Assembly: GCA_016271365.2 (NCBI GenBank)
Contig: CM057453.1
Location: 1,077,391,001-1,077,455,000, forward strand
Source of the DNA: Neoceratodus forsteri
Lineage: Eukaryota; Chordata; Ceratodontiformes; Ceratodontidae
Length of the DNA stretch: 64,000 bases
Reading direction: 5' to 3'
Both the position numbers and the translations under genes were made by a program. The notes under the pieces are model-generated. The model searched no databases. It worked only from the letters and a program-made list of their open reading frames with translations, and had not been told where the DNA came from. Of the stretch, positions 43,790-54,930 are shown piece after piece. Positions within the stretch are counted from its first letter, which is position 1. Every line of letters starts with the position of its first letter.

Positions 43790-44180
43790 ACAGGTGATTC
43801 CATTATCAAGTAGTTAGTGACTACAAAACATTCTAAGTTAAAATCTCAAGTAACTAATAACTGAGGCATTTTTCCGCCTTTCATTTCAAGTAATTAACAA
43901 CTGAGAAATTTTCTAAGTCATATAAACAACTAACTCTCAAGCTGGATTATGTTTAAGTAGAAAACTTCAATTAATTCCTAGCTAGAGTATTTTTCAGTGT
44001 CTCATTTCTCAACTAATGTATAAGTAAACAAAAAAAATTCCCAACTAACGACTAGATAGCAAAAGTTAAACATTAGTTGAGTAAAACTCCTCAACCAAGT
44101 GTCAAGCTTAATGCTAAACATTTTAGTTAGCCATTAGTTAATGAAAAGGTGATCACTAGCTATTTGCTAACTTATTTTTT
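43790..44180. repeat. TTAGTTAA-rich degenerate repeat
   Basis: Repeated words such as CAAGTAACTAATAACTGAG, CAAGTAATTAACAACTGAG, CTTTCATTTC, TTCTAAGT and AACTAA are spaced irregularly at about 60-65 bp. This suggests a decayed tandem repeat. Similar sequence occurs at 12985-13190 and 19140-19290. Confidence 0.45.
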
Positions 44181-44269
44181 TTTGTATGGGTTTCCCTAGA
44201 TAACAAGCTAGGGAAGGGCCTATCCAGGGAAATAGTTTAGCACATATTCTCTAGAACACAAAAAGTGTT

Positions 44270-44537
44270 CAAGGACATGGTTGTTATGATCAACATACCA
44301 AAACTATACTCATTCCCTGTCGGTGCTTCCAACTCATTGGGGTAGTTCTGGACATGGCAGTGGGCAGTGCATTCCTGTCTACAGAGATGAGACGCTGGTT
44401 GACAGGCTTTGCTGGGTCATAGGAGCTATTAGGTGTCCATTCAGAGCATGCTTCATCTCCTGGGATTTATGGCAGCTGCCATCGTGACAGTGTCCTTGGC
44501 CTGTTTCCATGTACAAATCCCACATTGGATACATGCA
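44270..44537 (+). pseudogene. DIRS-type retrotransposon, end of RT and start of RNase H region
   Basis: In one frame: KDMVVMINIPKLYSFPVGAS, SLG then FWTW after a stop, and after further stops MLHLLGFMAAAIVTVSLACF followed by HVQIPHWIH. The LLG.MAA block and the INxxKS...FLG-like block match the stretch after the RT active site in DIRS elements. The reading continues in 46231-46400 once the inserted hAT-like element is ignored. The RT palm itself is missing upstream. Confidence 0.55.
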
Positions 44538-46222
44538 TAGTGGAGGATGAAGTGGCTGAAATTTGCTCCATGAAGTGATTCATGGAGTAACAGGGAATCC
44601 GTGAAGTACTCTGCAACACAAAACTGAGTACTTTGTGTCATAATGAGGAATGCAAAGTCCATTAGAAACAATGACTTTGCGTTTTTTCACCTTCCCCAAA
44701 CCACTTCTCCACCAGTTTTAAGGTGAAATACATTGAAATCAATGTACTTCGCCTTGTTTTCGTGCTCAAAAGGCACATTTTGCAGTGCTTTATGGGATTG
44801 CAGGTCACATGGGCTCTAAATTATTTTGCACAGTCTCAGTTCTGTGTAGTGTGTGAGTGTAGTGGAAGATGGAGACAGTTTCCTCTCAGAGCTCTGTGAT
44901 TCAAATCCTCTAAAAGCTGTTAAAAAAGTCTTTTTGAGCTACTTTTTTGCTCACAATTTAGTACATCGATTATAGGAAACCCTCTTGTGCTCATATTATC
45001 GAGTGTTTACTGTTTGTGTGTGAATTTTGAATGTTAATTTACAACAGTCAGTCTGTGTACTGTGAAGTGTGTTTTGGGGGGGCGTATCTGTGGTGTAGGT
45101 AGATTAACTGGGAGAAAAAGGCAGTCTCTGTTTTGGTTGTATTTTTCTTGTCTGTGTTAATGTACACACAGCAATATTTTTAGTACTTCTTGACCTTTTT
45201 TTGCTGATTGTTGTGGTGCAGCAGTGTATAATTTCAGTTTGTTTTAAACATTTGGTTATATTACTGAAGGTTTACAATTTGCTACGTATTACTTGTAGTG
45301 TGTGTTAGTGTGTGTGCGATGCATGCCATTAAATCAGACACGTTTTATTGTGCCACAGAGTAATTGCAGCAGTGTGAACCTGCTATCCACTGCACCTGCA
45401 TGAATTTTTTTATACTGCTTTGTGGTATCTTTACTGGTAGTGGACTGTTACTGCTGTGCACTACCCCCCCCCCAAACTGGCAAAAAGTATTCTTTTCCAG
45501 ATTGGATTTGTGACTTGTGAGCACTGGTTAGGTGTTGTTGTGCCTTTGCGTCTGCATCTCTTGAGTGCGCAGCACAAACTTAATCTGTCTGTGCATTTGT
45601 AGTACACCATTAATTCTGTGAGACTTTGCATTTCTTGTTATGCTCTCATTTCACTTCATCAGCGCTGGGGAATTTTCTGGACGTAAGACAGTAGCATTTT
45701 TGGGATGCACATTAATTCTGGTGACTGTGAGTGACCACTGCACATGTGACAGAGTGCACCATTAATTCTGGAAGACTTTGCATTTTTTGTTACCCTCTCA
45801 TTTCACTTCATCAGCACTGGGGAATTTTCTGGACACAAGACAGTAGCATTTTGGGGATGCACGTTAATTATGGTGCCTGTGTGTGACCACTGAGCACATG
45901 ACTGAGTGTGTCATTAATTCTGGGAGACTTCACATCTCTTGTTACCCTCTCATTTCACTTTTTCAGCACTGGGGAATTTTCTGGACACAAGACAGTAGCA
46001 TTTTCGGGATGCACATTACTTTTGGTGACTGTGTGTGTGAAGGGCTGCCAATATTGTTGTCACTTCACCTTACTTCACAGTAAGGCGGAATGACAACGCA
46101 AAGTAATAATTACAAGGTGAAGTGAGCATTTTGCATTGGCCACTTCATGTAGCGGAGTGACAACATGAAGTGCCCACTTCTCGGCCACTTCGCTGGTGGA
46201 ATTTAAATTCGCTGCATCTCTA
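44538..46222 (+). mobile_element. hAT-like non-autonomous element, copy 3 (complete)
   Basis: Starts TAGTGGAGGATGAAGTGGC and ends GCTGCATCTCTA. Flanks are TACATGCA (44530-44537) and TACATGGA (46223-46230), identical in 7 of 8 positions. Length is 1685 bp. It interrupts a DIRS relic whose coding similarity resumes exactly on the other side, which independently confirms both boundaries. It includes three ~145-bp internal monomers. No transposase. Confidence 0.85.
45605..46040 (+). repeat. ~145-bp tandem monomers inside hAT-like copy 3
   Basis: Three units carry CCATTAATTCTG(T/G)GAGACTT, TTCACTTCATCAGC(G/A)CTGGG and GACAGTAGCATTTT. Confidence 0.8.
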
Positions 46223-46230
46223 TACATGGA

Positions 46231-47950
46231 GTACAATGGGATCAGTTGACAAATGAGCTGGAACAAATGGTTCTTGTCACATCTCCTCTTCACCAGTCAG
46301 TGTTTCATGGATGGAACTCCTGATTTGCTGCAGGGTGTCCCATTCTTTCCCCTGACTCAAAGGCAGATCCTCACAATAGATGCCTTTGGGTCAGGATGAG
46401 ATGCCCATCCGGAGCCCTTTCAGATCCACTGGTGGTGGACTGGCTTAGACTCGAATCTCTACTTCAATGTTCTGGAGATGAGGGCTGTTCTGCCTTGTCT
46501 CCAAGCCTTCACAGAACAGCTCAGTCCCAGTCCTTTGTTGATATGGGCAGAGATTGTCAATGTAATGCACTACATCAGCAAGCAAGGGGGCACTCACTCT
46601 TACCACTTGTGCAGGGAATCAATCAGTGTTTGGTACTGGGCAATATCTCACAGCCTTCAGCTCCTAGCCATGTTTTTCCAGTTCCATACATGAGTGGAAA
46701 CTGATGACCTCCATGATAATTGACCTCTTCATAAGATAGGATTGTCCAGCGTTGGACCTTTTTGTATCCCAACACGATGTAAAATTGTTACATTTCTGCT
46801 CACTCACTCCAGGGTCTGGAGTTTTTTGGTGAGATATGTTGTCCTTCCCCATGAAAGGGAAGTTCCATGATGAATCTCCTCCAGTACCTCTCATATGTAG
46901 GGTTCTAGTCAAGCTGCAAGGAGATTGAATCACCCCAATACTGGTAGACCACTTCTGACCTCTCCAGATATGGTTTTCCCTACTACTGGTAGTGGAGCAT
47001 CCTGCTTGACTATCCCTGTGTCAGGGTTTACTGTCCCAACACAGGAGGTCCAGGGTCCATCCAGACCTGAGGTCCCCACATCTGCACACATGGCTTATGA
47101 AGACATAGCCATTGCCCACGTTGGGTTTTTTCTCTCGGTGACTGACATCATACTGGTGGCTAGAAAGCCTTCCACAAGACATAGCTATTCACTAAAGTGG
47201 AAGTGTTTCTCCATATGGTTCAGTTCCCATTCTGAGGACCCATTTAAATTTCCTGTCAATATTGTACTGGCATACCTGCTGTCTGTATCTGACTCCACTT
47301 TCCAGTATGTATCAATTATGGTGCATTTGACTGCAGTTTTGGCTTTCTATGCCCCTACTGATGAGCACACAGTGACATAGTTAGAAGTGTCCCGTACATT
47401 CCTTAAGGGTATTGTGCACATGCATCCCCAATTCGTAAATCACTTCTGCTATGGGACCTTAATTTCATCCTTGAAAATTGACTAGGGCTCCATTTCAGCC
47501 TGCCACAACTTGTGAAATGTACTTTAGTTTTTGGAAGTCTCTGTTTTTGGTCACTATAACCTCTGCTGGATTGATTTCTGAGCTTCAGGTTCTCAGGCAT
47601 GAGCCTCATTACCCAATCTTCCACAAGAATAGAGGATCCTTGCATACCAAGCCATGTTTTATACCCAAAGTAATCTCTGATTTCACATTGAATCTGATCA
47701 TACACCTTGCTTGTATTATCCTGGGCATGGTAACAAAAGTGAGGCATTACTTCATACACTTGATGTACAGTACAAAGGACACTATTGGCCCAATTTTCAA
47801 AAGATCAGGAATGGCACACAATGCTTGTACCACCAAGAAATGGCACAAGGGGCACCTTGCATCAAATAGTGTACCATTCCTAATTTTCAGACATTGCCTG
47901 TGACAATGGCGGGACTGCCTCCACCAGCTGGGATTTTGCTGCACTTACAT
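46231..47950 (+). pseudogene. DIRS-type retrotransposon: RNase H and tyrosine recombinase region
   Basis: Continues 44270-44537. RNase H part: DLLQGVPFFPLTQRQILTID, then NVLEMRAVLPCLQAF and YISKQGGTHSYHLCRES (about 46565-46620). KQGGTHS is a signature of DIRS/Ngaro RNase H. After several stops come WFSLLLVVEHPAWLSLCQGL and VHPDLRSPHLHTWL. The recombinase begins ARKPSTRHSYSLKWKCFSIW (about 47160-47220) with FKFPVNIVLAYLLSVSDSTF. Near 47755 a TLDVQYKGHYW block recalls the LDVRRAL segment of DIRS recombinases. DIRS elements integrate with a tyrosine recombinase instead of an integrase. Many stops and frameshifts make this an old relic. Terminal repeats were not found. Confidence 0.65.
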
Positions 47951-49389
47951 CGGATGTAAAGCTGTGCACTGGCAGATTGGGGCTTACACCTTAGTGGTGC
48001 TGGTACATCCCCTTTTTGGGGAATTTAGGAAGGGCTGCAATGAGTGCAGGGCTCCTCAGGAGGTAGACTAGTCTGGAGCTGGTCTAACTGGCCCTGAGCC
48101 CTCACTGGGTGGGGGGGTGACCCTGTGTCCCACTGGGAAAGGTATCCTACAGCCCTTGCCACCTGCCAACTGCCCACTGGACTGACTAGTGCCCTGTGGA
48201 AGGCCAAGCCTTCAGCCCCCAATATGGTGGTGCTGGTACATCTGCACCCACCCAAGGACACGCACTATCCCTACAGTTGCCCACTCTGGGAAAGTTTTCA
48301 CTTCCCCCAGCCTGAGCTATTTCACCACCCCACAAGTCAGTGCATGCCTTGGGTGACCTGCCAGCCACCAGGGTTACCAGCTGACAGGTCACCATCGCTG
48401 GAAGCTGCTGCCACAAGCCCATCCCACAGCTTGCAGTATTCCCATCTGGTGTATTGATTAATTGGTGTAGCTCTCAGCTTGCAGCAAACCTGGGGAGTTT
48501 GGCACCAGGCACAGGGTCCTTGGTGTTCCTGGGTTAGCTGCAGGTTTGTAAAATTGAACCCAATGTTTTTATCTCAATTGTACTAAGGACTGTAGAAAGT
48601 CCTCTCAGCTTTTTGTCTCATTCACCTCTGGGTAAGAGAGCACGCCTGTCCCTGAACAGTTCCTGTTCAAATGGCTTGCTCACTGTATTGAGTTTTGTTA
48701 TAGGATGTACGGTAAAGAGCTTTATGGTGCTATACATGGCTACTCTACATGTGGTGTTGCCACTTCTGTTTCCTGCTTTCAGAATGTTTCTATTGCTGAC
48801 GTGTGCTGCTGCAACATGGAGCACTGTGCATGCATTCACTAAGCACTGCAGTCTAGACATTGCCTCATGCAGATGTGCTGGATTTGGTCTTGCTGATCTG
48901 CAAGACCTTCTGTCCTGATTTCATAGGAGGCTTTGCCATCCTCTCTGAGTACCTTGTGTATTGCTTGAGAATCATTCCAAAGGTGTGGCCCAATGGAGAA
49001 GATATCCTCGATGAAGATAGAATAACTACTCACTGTAACAGAAGATGATTGAGAGAATCTCCTCCATAGGGCCACAGCACACCCACCCTCCTGCCCCATT
49101 CTGAGCTATAAGGGGGAAGGTTTGTCCACTGCCTTGTCTGGAGGCATTCATAAGTGCTTTATATATACTATATTTCCAGTCCCATGCAGAAAGCAGTTGG
49201 TCAGGTTGTAAATGACCTTGTGACAATTGCTAATACCTTTAAATCCATATTTAAAGACCTATTGATGTACAAGCTGACAGTGGTATTCACCAGGATCAAG
49301 AGAACTATCACAGGTGTTGCTGAGATATCTTGAGAAATACTGAAAAAACATAATGCAGACCATTAGTAATTACTCCAGTTTGTCACACA
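47951..49389. other. Unassigned
   Basis: No domain recognised. Frames at 48125-48457 and 48613-48918 have no family resemblance that I can support. Part may belong to the 3' side of the DIRS element. Confidence 0.4.
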
Positions 49390-49439
49390 TCACACAGTGA
49401 AATCTTACATAGAGTATTTGATCCTTGTCAATGGCACTG

Positions 49440-50690
49440 TACTTTGCCTGAGGAAGCACACCTGCCTACTGACACAGCTGAAGCCCTTGCAACTGGAGCA
49501 AATCACCACATTTTGCACTTTAACATGGTTACCCACAGTGAAATCTATAAACTGCTCAGAACTTTATTGTGCAATAATAAAGTTAATACCTGGTCCTATC
49601 TCCTATCCTCTAACAACCCTTTGTAACCTTTCACTATGTACACAGACAGTAACTCAAAACTGGAAAGCCGCTAGGGTTGTCTCCATACACAAAGGTGGTG
49701 GTAACCCTAGCACATCAAGAACTATTACTCAATCTCCATACTTGCTTCCCTAAGAAAAATTTTAGAAAATGTTGTTTTACACAGAGATTATCTGCACAAA
49801 TATGATCTATTCTCACCAGAATCATGTGGCTGTGAGAAACATCACAACACTACCACAGCACTAGTGAGTTTCATCAACCACATGACCATCACAACACTAC
49901 CACAGCACTAGTGAGTTTCACCAACCACATGACCATCACAGCACTACCACTGCACTAATAAGTTTCACCAACCACATGACCATCACAACACTACCACTGC
50001 ACTAATGAGTTTCACCAACCACATGACCATCACAACACTACCACTGCACTAGTAAGTTCCACCAAACACATGACCATCACAGCACTACCACTGCATTGGT
50101 CTGTTTCACTGACCACATGACCAGGGCCATGGAAAAGGGTCATCTAACTGGAGCAATCTTCATGGACCTGACCAAGCCTTTCATCCAGGTCAACCATGAA
50201 CTATTACTGCATCAACTAGCCTTCCTTGGTCTGACAAAGAGTTTCATGCAGTGATTTTGAATTTATTCATCCAACTGCATACACCATGTCCCAATAGCAA
50301 ACACTTTATCAACTTTACTTTCTGGTAAAGAAGGAGTCACACAGGGATCAACCTGTGAACAACTCTTATTTTCCATCTATCTGAAGGTGCTTGATATATA
50401 TGGAGCTTCCACTGAGCAAGTACTAACACTGAAACCTTGGGAGTGCACCTCTACCATCTGAGCCTCTACTTTAGCAAGCAAATTGCACAAACATAGAACT
50501 GTAATCAGCAGAAACTGGGGGTGGCCAATTGACTCAATCACTGTATGACCCCAGGAGCTAGAATCTCAAAAGCCAGAGGGAATCTGCTTACAGCTCTTAA
50601 CTATTGATTCATAGAGTTCAACCCTGCCACAATGCAAATGAACTACAGTAACTAGATGATGCCTACAATAGCATCTGTCAATTTGTACTC
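49440..50690 (+). pseudogene. L2-like LINE copy D reverse transcriptase (decayed)
   Basis: Readable pieces: HFNMVTHSEIYKLLRTLLCN, GPISYPLTTLCNLSLCTQTV, QNWKAARVVSIHKGGGNPS, HHNTTTALVSF, HLTGAIFMDLTKPF then QVNHELLLHQLAFLGL, and GVTQGST followed by LLFSIY. The usual LSKAFD is LTKPFI and GVPQGS is GVTQGS. No YADD/FADD box was found between 50380 and 50640, where an internal deletion is likely. Many stops. It had the same role as the other L2-like RTs here and is now non-functional. Confidence 0.65.
49840..50121 (+). repeat. 47-bp minisatellite expanded from RT codons, six units
   Basis: The unit runs CATCACAACACTACCAC, AGCACTAGTGAGTTTCACC and AACCACATGAC. Six copies in exact 47-bp register fill 282 bp. 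One unit translates to HHNTTTALVSF(I/T)NHMT, the segment that follows the GFR..HST block in L2-like RT. As 47 is not a multiple of three, expansion scrambles the frame. Confidence 0.85.
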
Positions 50691-50943
50691 CTGGGCCCAG
50701 ATATTCAAACTGTGCCAGGCTGTGGCATAAGCCTGGGCGCAGCTCAACTTAGCTGTGCAGGGGCGTTGACTGGGCAATATTCAATGGAGCTGCGCCATGG
50801 CTCAGCATCGTTGAATATCGCACCCAGGCCACCCGCAGTGTGCATGGTGCAGTGGCACTGCACCAGCATAAGTGGCCAGAGTGGAGCAGGGGATACACTA
50901 GCGAAAGTTCCATTGTGCTAGGTGCAACAACCGCGATATTCAA

Positions 50944-51025
50944 AAGTGCACATGCAAATGGGGCCATAATGTATGCAAGGCGCAAATGGGGCCATTTGCA
51001 TGTCATTATGGCCCCATTTGCATGC
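50944..51025. repeat. Inverted repeat inside palindromic element
   Basis: CATGCAAATGGGGCCATAAT and ATTATGGCCCCATTTGCATG are exact inverted arms about 40 bp apart, with a third CAAATGGGGCCATTTG palindrome between them. Confidence 0.85.
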
Positions 51026-51409
51026 AGGTGCGCTGATCCCCGGTGACTTGCACCTGGCACCCTGCCAGGCAGCAGCCATCAGGGACCAATGCCCACTGCA
51101 GCATGGCAATGTGCCCCACAGCCCGATCGCAGGAATTTTTAAAATAAAAAGATTCCAATATCCCTGGTGGTCCAGTGGACCGCTGTCTGCCCGATCGCAG
51201 GCTTAAGTAAAAAATAAATGACTCTTCACATATCTGGAATGTGTAGTATGGTACAGGCTGCATGCCCATTGGCTCACGCTCTGGACCAATGGGTGTACAG
51301 CCCTACCTACAGTGTCATTCAGTGGGCAGCGGGGCAGCAGGTGGGTGAGGTGCTGCTACCTGCTGCTGACCGGGGGGAAGTGGGGTGGTGGGAATCAGTG
51401 GGTGGTGGG

Positions 51410-51690
51410 AAGGGGTCCACTGGACCACCAGGAATATAGGAGTCTTTCTTTTTTTACTTAATCCCATGATCGGGCAGACAGTGGTCCACTGGACCACCAG
51501 GGATATAGCAGTCTGGTTTTTATTACTTAAGCCCGCGATCGGGCTGACAGCGGTCCACTGGACCACCAGGGATATTGGATTCTCTGTTATGTTACAAATA
51601 CTCGTGATCAGGCAGACAGCAGTCCACTGGACCACCAGGGATATAGGATTCTATTTTTTAATAACAATGCCCACAATCAGGCATGGGGAG
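51410..51690. repeat. ~67-bp tandem repeat with self-complementary core
   Basis: Four units carry GGTCCACTGGACCACCAGG, itself containing the palindrome GGTCCACTGGACC, followed by GATATAG(C/G)A, a T-rich run and CGATCGGGC. One inverted unit lies upstream at about 51155-51200, so the array sits within a larger inverted structure. Confidence 0.8.
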
Positions 51691-52064
51691 GGCACCACCA
51701 TGGAGGTGCAGCCGGAGCTCGGGTGGCTACCCACAGGTGGCAGCTGCCATGTTGCACCATGCAACATGGCAGCTCACCTGTGGGTGACCAGCCGTTCCTC
51801 CTTTTTTTGGATCAACTTTTTGCGGCACAGGTAGGGGTTGTGCATGCATGGCTCAGCACATCCCAGGCTGAATATCGGGATGTGCAGAGTATGCATGGTC
51901 ACGCCCCCCCACCTGTGCCTACATACATTACCGATGCTCTCCGGTGCATCGGGATTTGTGCCAGGCACAATTTATGTTTGAATATCGCACCGGAGTGCAT
52001 CAGTGGGTTGCGCATGGTGCAACACTGTTGCGCCATGCGCAACCCTTTTGAATATCTGGGCCCT

Positions 52065-52500
52065 GGTCACCAACTCTGCAAGCCACCACTGTGAACTATA
52101 TTCAGAATTAGGATGACTCTCCACAGCTGCTCAATGATAATTACCCTTGGATACCACGACACAACAGCGCTGCTTTTACAGTATGGTGTCAATACAGTGC
52201 AAGAATATGGCACATGACATATTCGGCAAACACTCTGTTTGCAGGAGCCTGCACCTCCCGCACCCCCCCCTTACTAAGGTTACCAAGTTCATGGGGGTCA
52301 ACCTCAGGGAGGGGGGCACAGAGTGTTTGCCGAACATGTCCTTCACCCTAATCTGGCACTATACTGACTCCTCTCTGTATACGTGGCTACAGTGTCTTAC
52401 AGACTAATTACTAAGATATGCTGAGAAATCACCAGTATCTGATCTCTTCCTGCACAAACCAAACTCAAGAAACTAAAGATCAAAATATCAAAACATCCCC
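52065..52500 (+). pseudogene. L2-like LINE copy D C-terminal remnant
   Basis: Joining across the insertion, ICQFVLLVTN leads to ASHHCELYSELG and further decayed codons, comparable to ITNSPYRSHHCDLY in LINE copy C. It has many stops. It contains an inverted repeat at 52217-52342. Confidence 0.5.
52217..52342. repeat. 23-bp-arm inverted repeat
   Basis: TTCGGCAAACACTCTGT (about 52223-52239) and ACAGAGTGTTTGCCGAA (about 52319-52335) are exact inverse copies about 80 bp apart; the match extends to 22 of 23 bases. It may be the ends of a very short MITE or a hairpin. Confidence 0.8.
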
Positions 52501-52812
52501 CCAACAGCTAAAATGAATACTGTCATGGTCAGAAAACCTTTTCTTCCAATACGTCAACACTTTGGAAAAGCATACCTGCTTACCTGCACACAGCAGGCTG
52601 TCACTCACTGTTCCATAGAAAAATGCTGACTTATATTAGGGATAATGTGCAATGCACATATCTCCAACTGTTTTTACTATAACCTGTATGTAAACTGTAA
52701 ACAGCATTGCTGGCTTTTATATTCTAACTGCAATATCTTTGGGTTATTCCTTAAGAGGACAACTAAGTTCAGTGTAGTCATCTGGTTAAAAAATAAACTG
52801 AATTGAATTGCC

Positions 52813-53625
52813 TATGCTGCCATTATATTTATAAGGTTTTATAATTACTTGATACATATTTACAAAGTACTTGATCATGCAAACAGAACAGTTTCACATC
52901 TAAAGCATACTGTTCTGTGGGTGGGGGGTAGTCACAATCATCTTCTGAGACCATATTAAAAAGCTTACTATACAGAGAAGATTTATTTGAATTCAACTTG
53001 AAAAGAGTCTCTACTCTGAAATAGTATCCTGGCTAGCTTCCTCAATGCAAATTTATATTTCTGTGATCCCATTCAGAAAGTAATTTCCTTCTTCATGAAT
53101 TATCATCTGAAAAACTAGAGGATGATTAGTCCAAATCTTTAATTTCACAGATAGGATGGCCAATTAAACTAGGTTATGCAAATGACTGACTTACTAGTTA
53201 AAACCTTATCCATCAGAATTTGTCCAGCCACTGGATATTAACGGTACCAGAGCATACAGTTCCATGTGATAAGGGTGATTCCAAAATAGCGAATCCAGAA
53301 ATCACGACAGAATTTCAATGAGGGCACAAGTAGTGAATTGTTTTTCTGCAGGGCACTTTTCCCCCTGCACCCCTCATTGTGGGGGGCTTTGTGTCCTGCA
53401 CCTCACATACTTATATAACCAACTCCTATGTTGTAGCACCTCAGGGAGGGGATAAAACACTTGTTACCATTTCATCCTTGCTATAATTCCCTCGCCAACT
53501 TTGGTCTCACTGTTTCTGTGTTTGCCGACATCATGGGCCACCAAGCTTACTCATTTTAGATTGCTGCCCATATCAAATAAGCCTTGTCTGGAACCAAATC
53601 CATGCATTCTATGCCAATAACTAAC
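52813..53625. other. Unassigned
   Basis: AT-rich sequence. No gene or known repeat recognised. Confidence 0.5.
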
Positions 53626-53639
53626 TAACTGTTTTAGCC

Positions 53640-53830
53640 ACACACCAGGGGTGTGGGATAAATCCCAATACTGACACTGTAGTGCATCAAGAATGGGGTG
53701 CCATCTTTCAGATTAGATATTAAAAACTGAGGTCCCGTCTACCTGTTCTAGTGGTTGTTCAGGTGGACGTTAAAGATCCCATGGCACTTCTCGATAAGAG
53801 TTGGGGAATTTTTATTTACATATTCAAAAC
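53640..53830 (+). mobile_element. Fragment of a widespread SINE/LINE-3'-type repeat
   Basis: The run GTGCCATCTTTCAGATTAGA, then ACTGAGGTCCCGTCTACC and TAAAGATCCCATGGCACTTC, strongly recalls a repeat dispersed through fish and shark genomes. Only the conserved middle is present. The identification is from memory of the motif and needs a database comparison. Confidence 0.4.
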
Positions 53831-54239
53831 ATATGTATATATATATAAAGAAAAATGCAGTAAATTCAAAAGAAATACATGGAATACATTCTTCCAGTCT
53901 TTGCTTATCATAAGGAAAAAGAATAAAGAATAAAGGTGGCAAAAGAAAGTAGATATACTGTATTTACAAACCCCATAATACTTGTCTTGTCTGTTTTTAT
54001 TCAGGAAATTATCTGTGTGTTACCTTTAATAACTAACTATACCTATATCTCTAGAAAGAAAAATAAATTATGAAAGTAAAAAGGTGTTTTGTTTAAAAGA
54101 AAAGTTTGTCTATACTATGTCATTTTATACAGGTATAACCTTCATTTTTAATACTTACGTTATGGCTAGGCTATGTTTATTTTGATTTAATATGCCATGC
54201 CTATATTAGTATTTATTTGAAAAAAAATAGATATTATGG
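53831..54239. other. Unassigned AT-rich sequence
   Basis: AT-rich; no feature supported. Confidence 0.5.
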
Positions 54240-54930
54240 TACATATCTAATATTCCTTTAAACTTAGATGCCCGCTGTGTCTAAGAGAGCCATTTCATTG
54301 TATCCCATTGCTCTGCCCACTTATTCTGTTCCATTTGATACAATTCTGCTTTCTGGATCTGCTGTAGGTTGGTCAAAATTAAATGTAATAACTCTATATA
54401 AGATGTATCTGGCTGATGTAAGATTAATTTGAGTCTTATTTGGCATATCTAATATAGCAGACTTGTCATAAGGATTCTCATGCTGCCAGTATAAAAATGT
54501 TTCAATATTATTGGAAACATTCCTAAATATAGTATTTCTAGTGTTAGATGTTCAGATACACTCATTTGCCACCTATTGGCCAGTAAATCCCAGAAATCAA
54601 GTATATAAGTGCATGAAAAATATAATCGATCTATGGTTTCAGTTTCTTGAATGCAAGTCTGTCGGGGGCAGAATTTGTCCTTTATCTTTTTATGTTTATG
54701 GTTACCTGTCGTGTTTATTTTACTGTGTACTCCTCATTATACTACCTGTGACTTTTTGGGGGTATTCTTTTATCTCTTAGTAATGCCTTAATCTGCTCCT
54801 GTTCTGCTCTGCTATATTTTTTGAAAGGTTCTTCCATGGAATATCTTTGGATTACTACTATATATAGTTGTTTCCTAGGTAGCTTCATCATCTCTTCTTT
54901 TGCTTTATTCCATTGTTTTTGTATACTCAA
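54240..54930 (-). pseudogene. L1/Tx1-like LINE ORF2 C-terminal remnant
   Basis: Minus-strand reading near 54675-54560 gives DKFCPRQTCIQETETIDRLY then FSCTYILDFWDLL. This fits the C..C...ET..H.F..C......FW pattern of the zinc-binding domain after RT in L1- and RTE-type LINEs. The His position reads Arg here. A further frame, 54930-54742, reads IQKQWNKAKEEMMKLPRKQL and may be the part before it. The copy is decayed, with no other domain preserved. Confidence 0.45.

Larger units (their letters stand above)
50698..52064. mobile_element. Palindromic non-autonomous DNA element with GGGCCCAGATATTCAAA ends
   Basis: The left end GGGCCCAGATATTCAAA and right end TTTGAATATCTGGGCCC are perfect 17-bp inverted repeats. 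The element splits LINE copy D between ...TGTACTCCT and GGTCACCAAC. A CCT on each side could be a 3-bp duplication if the element ends one or two bases earlier. Inside are further inverted repeats and a 67-bp tandem array. No transposase. The superfamily cannot be fixed from this copy. Confidence 0.7.
49390..52812 (+). mobile_element. L2-like LINE, degenerate, 5' truncated (LINE copy D)
   Basis: RT remnants (49390-50690) and C-terminal remnants (52065-52500) are recognisable on both sides of an inserted palindromic element. The copy ends with AATAAACTGAATTGAATTG, an (AATTG)n tail at 52792-52812. It contains an internal 47-bp minisatellite derived from its own RT sequence. Confidence 0.65.
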
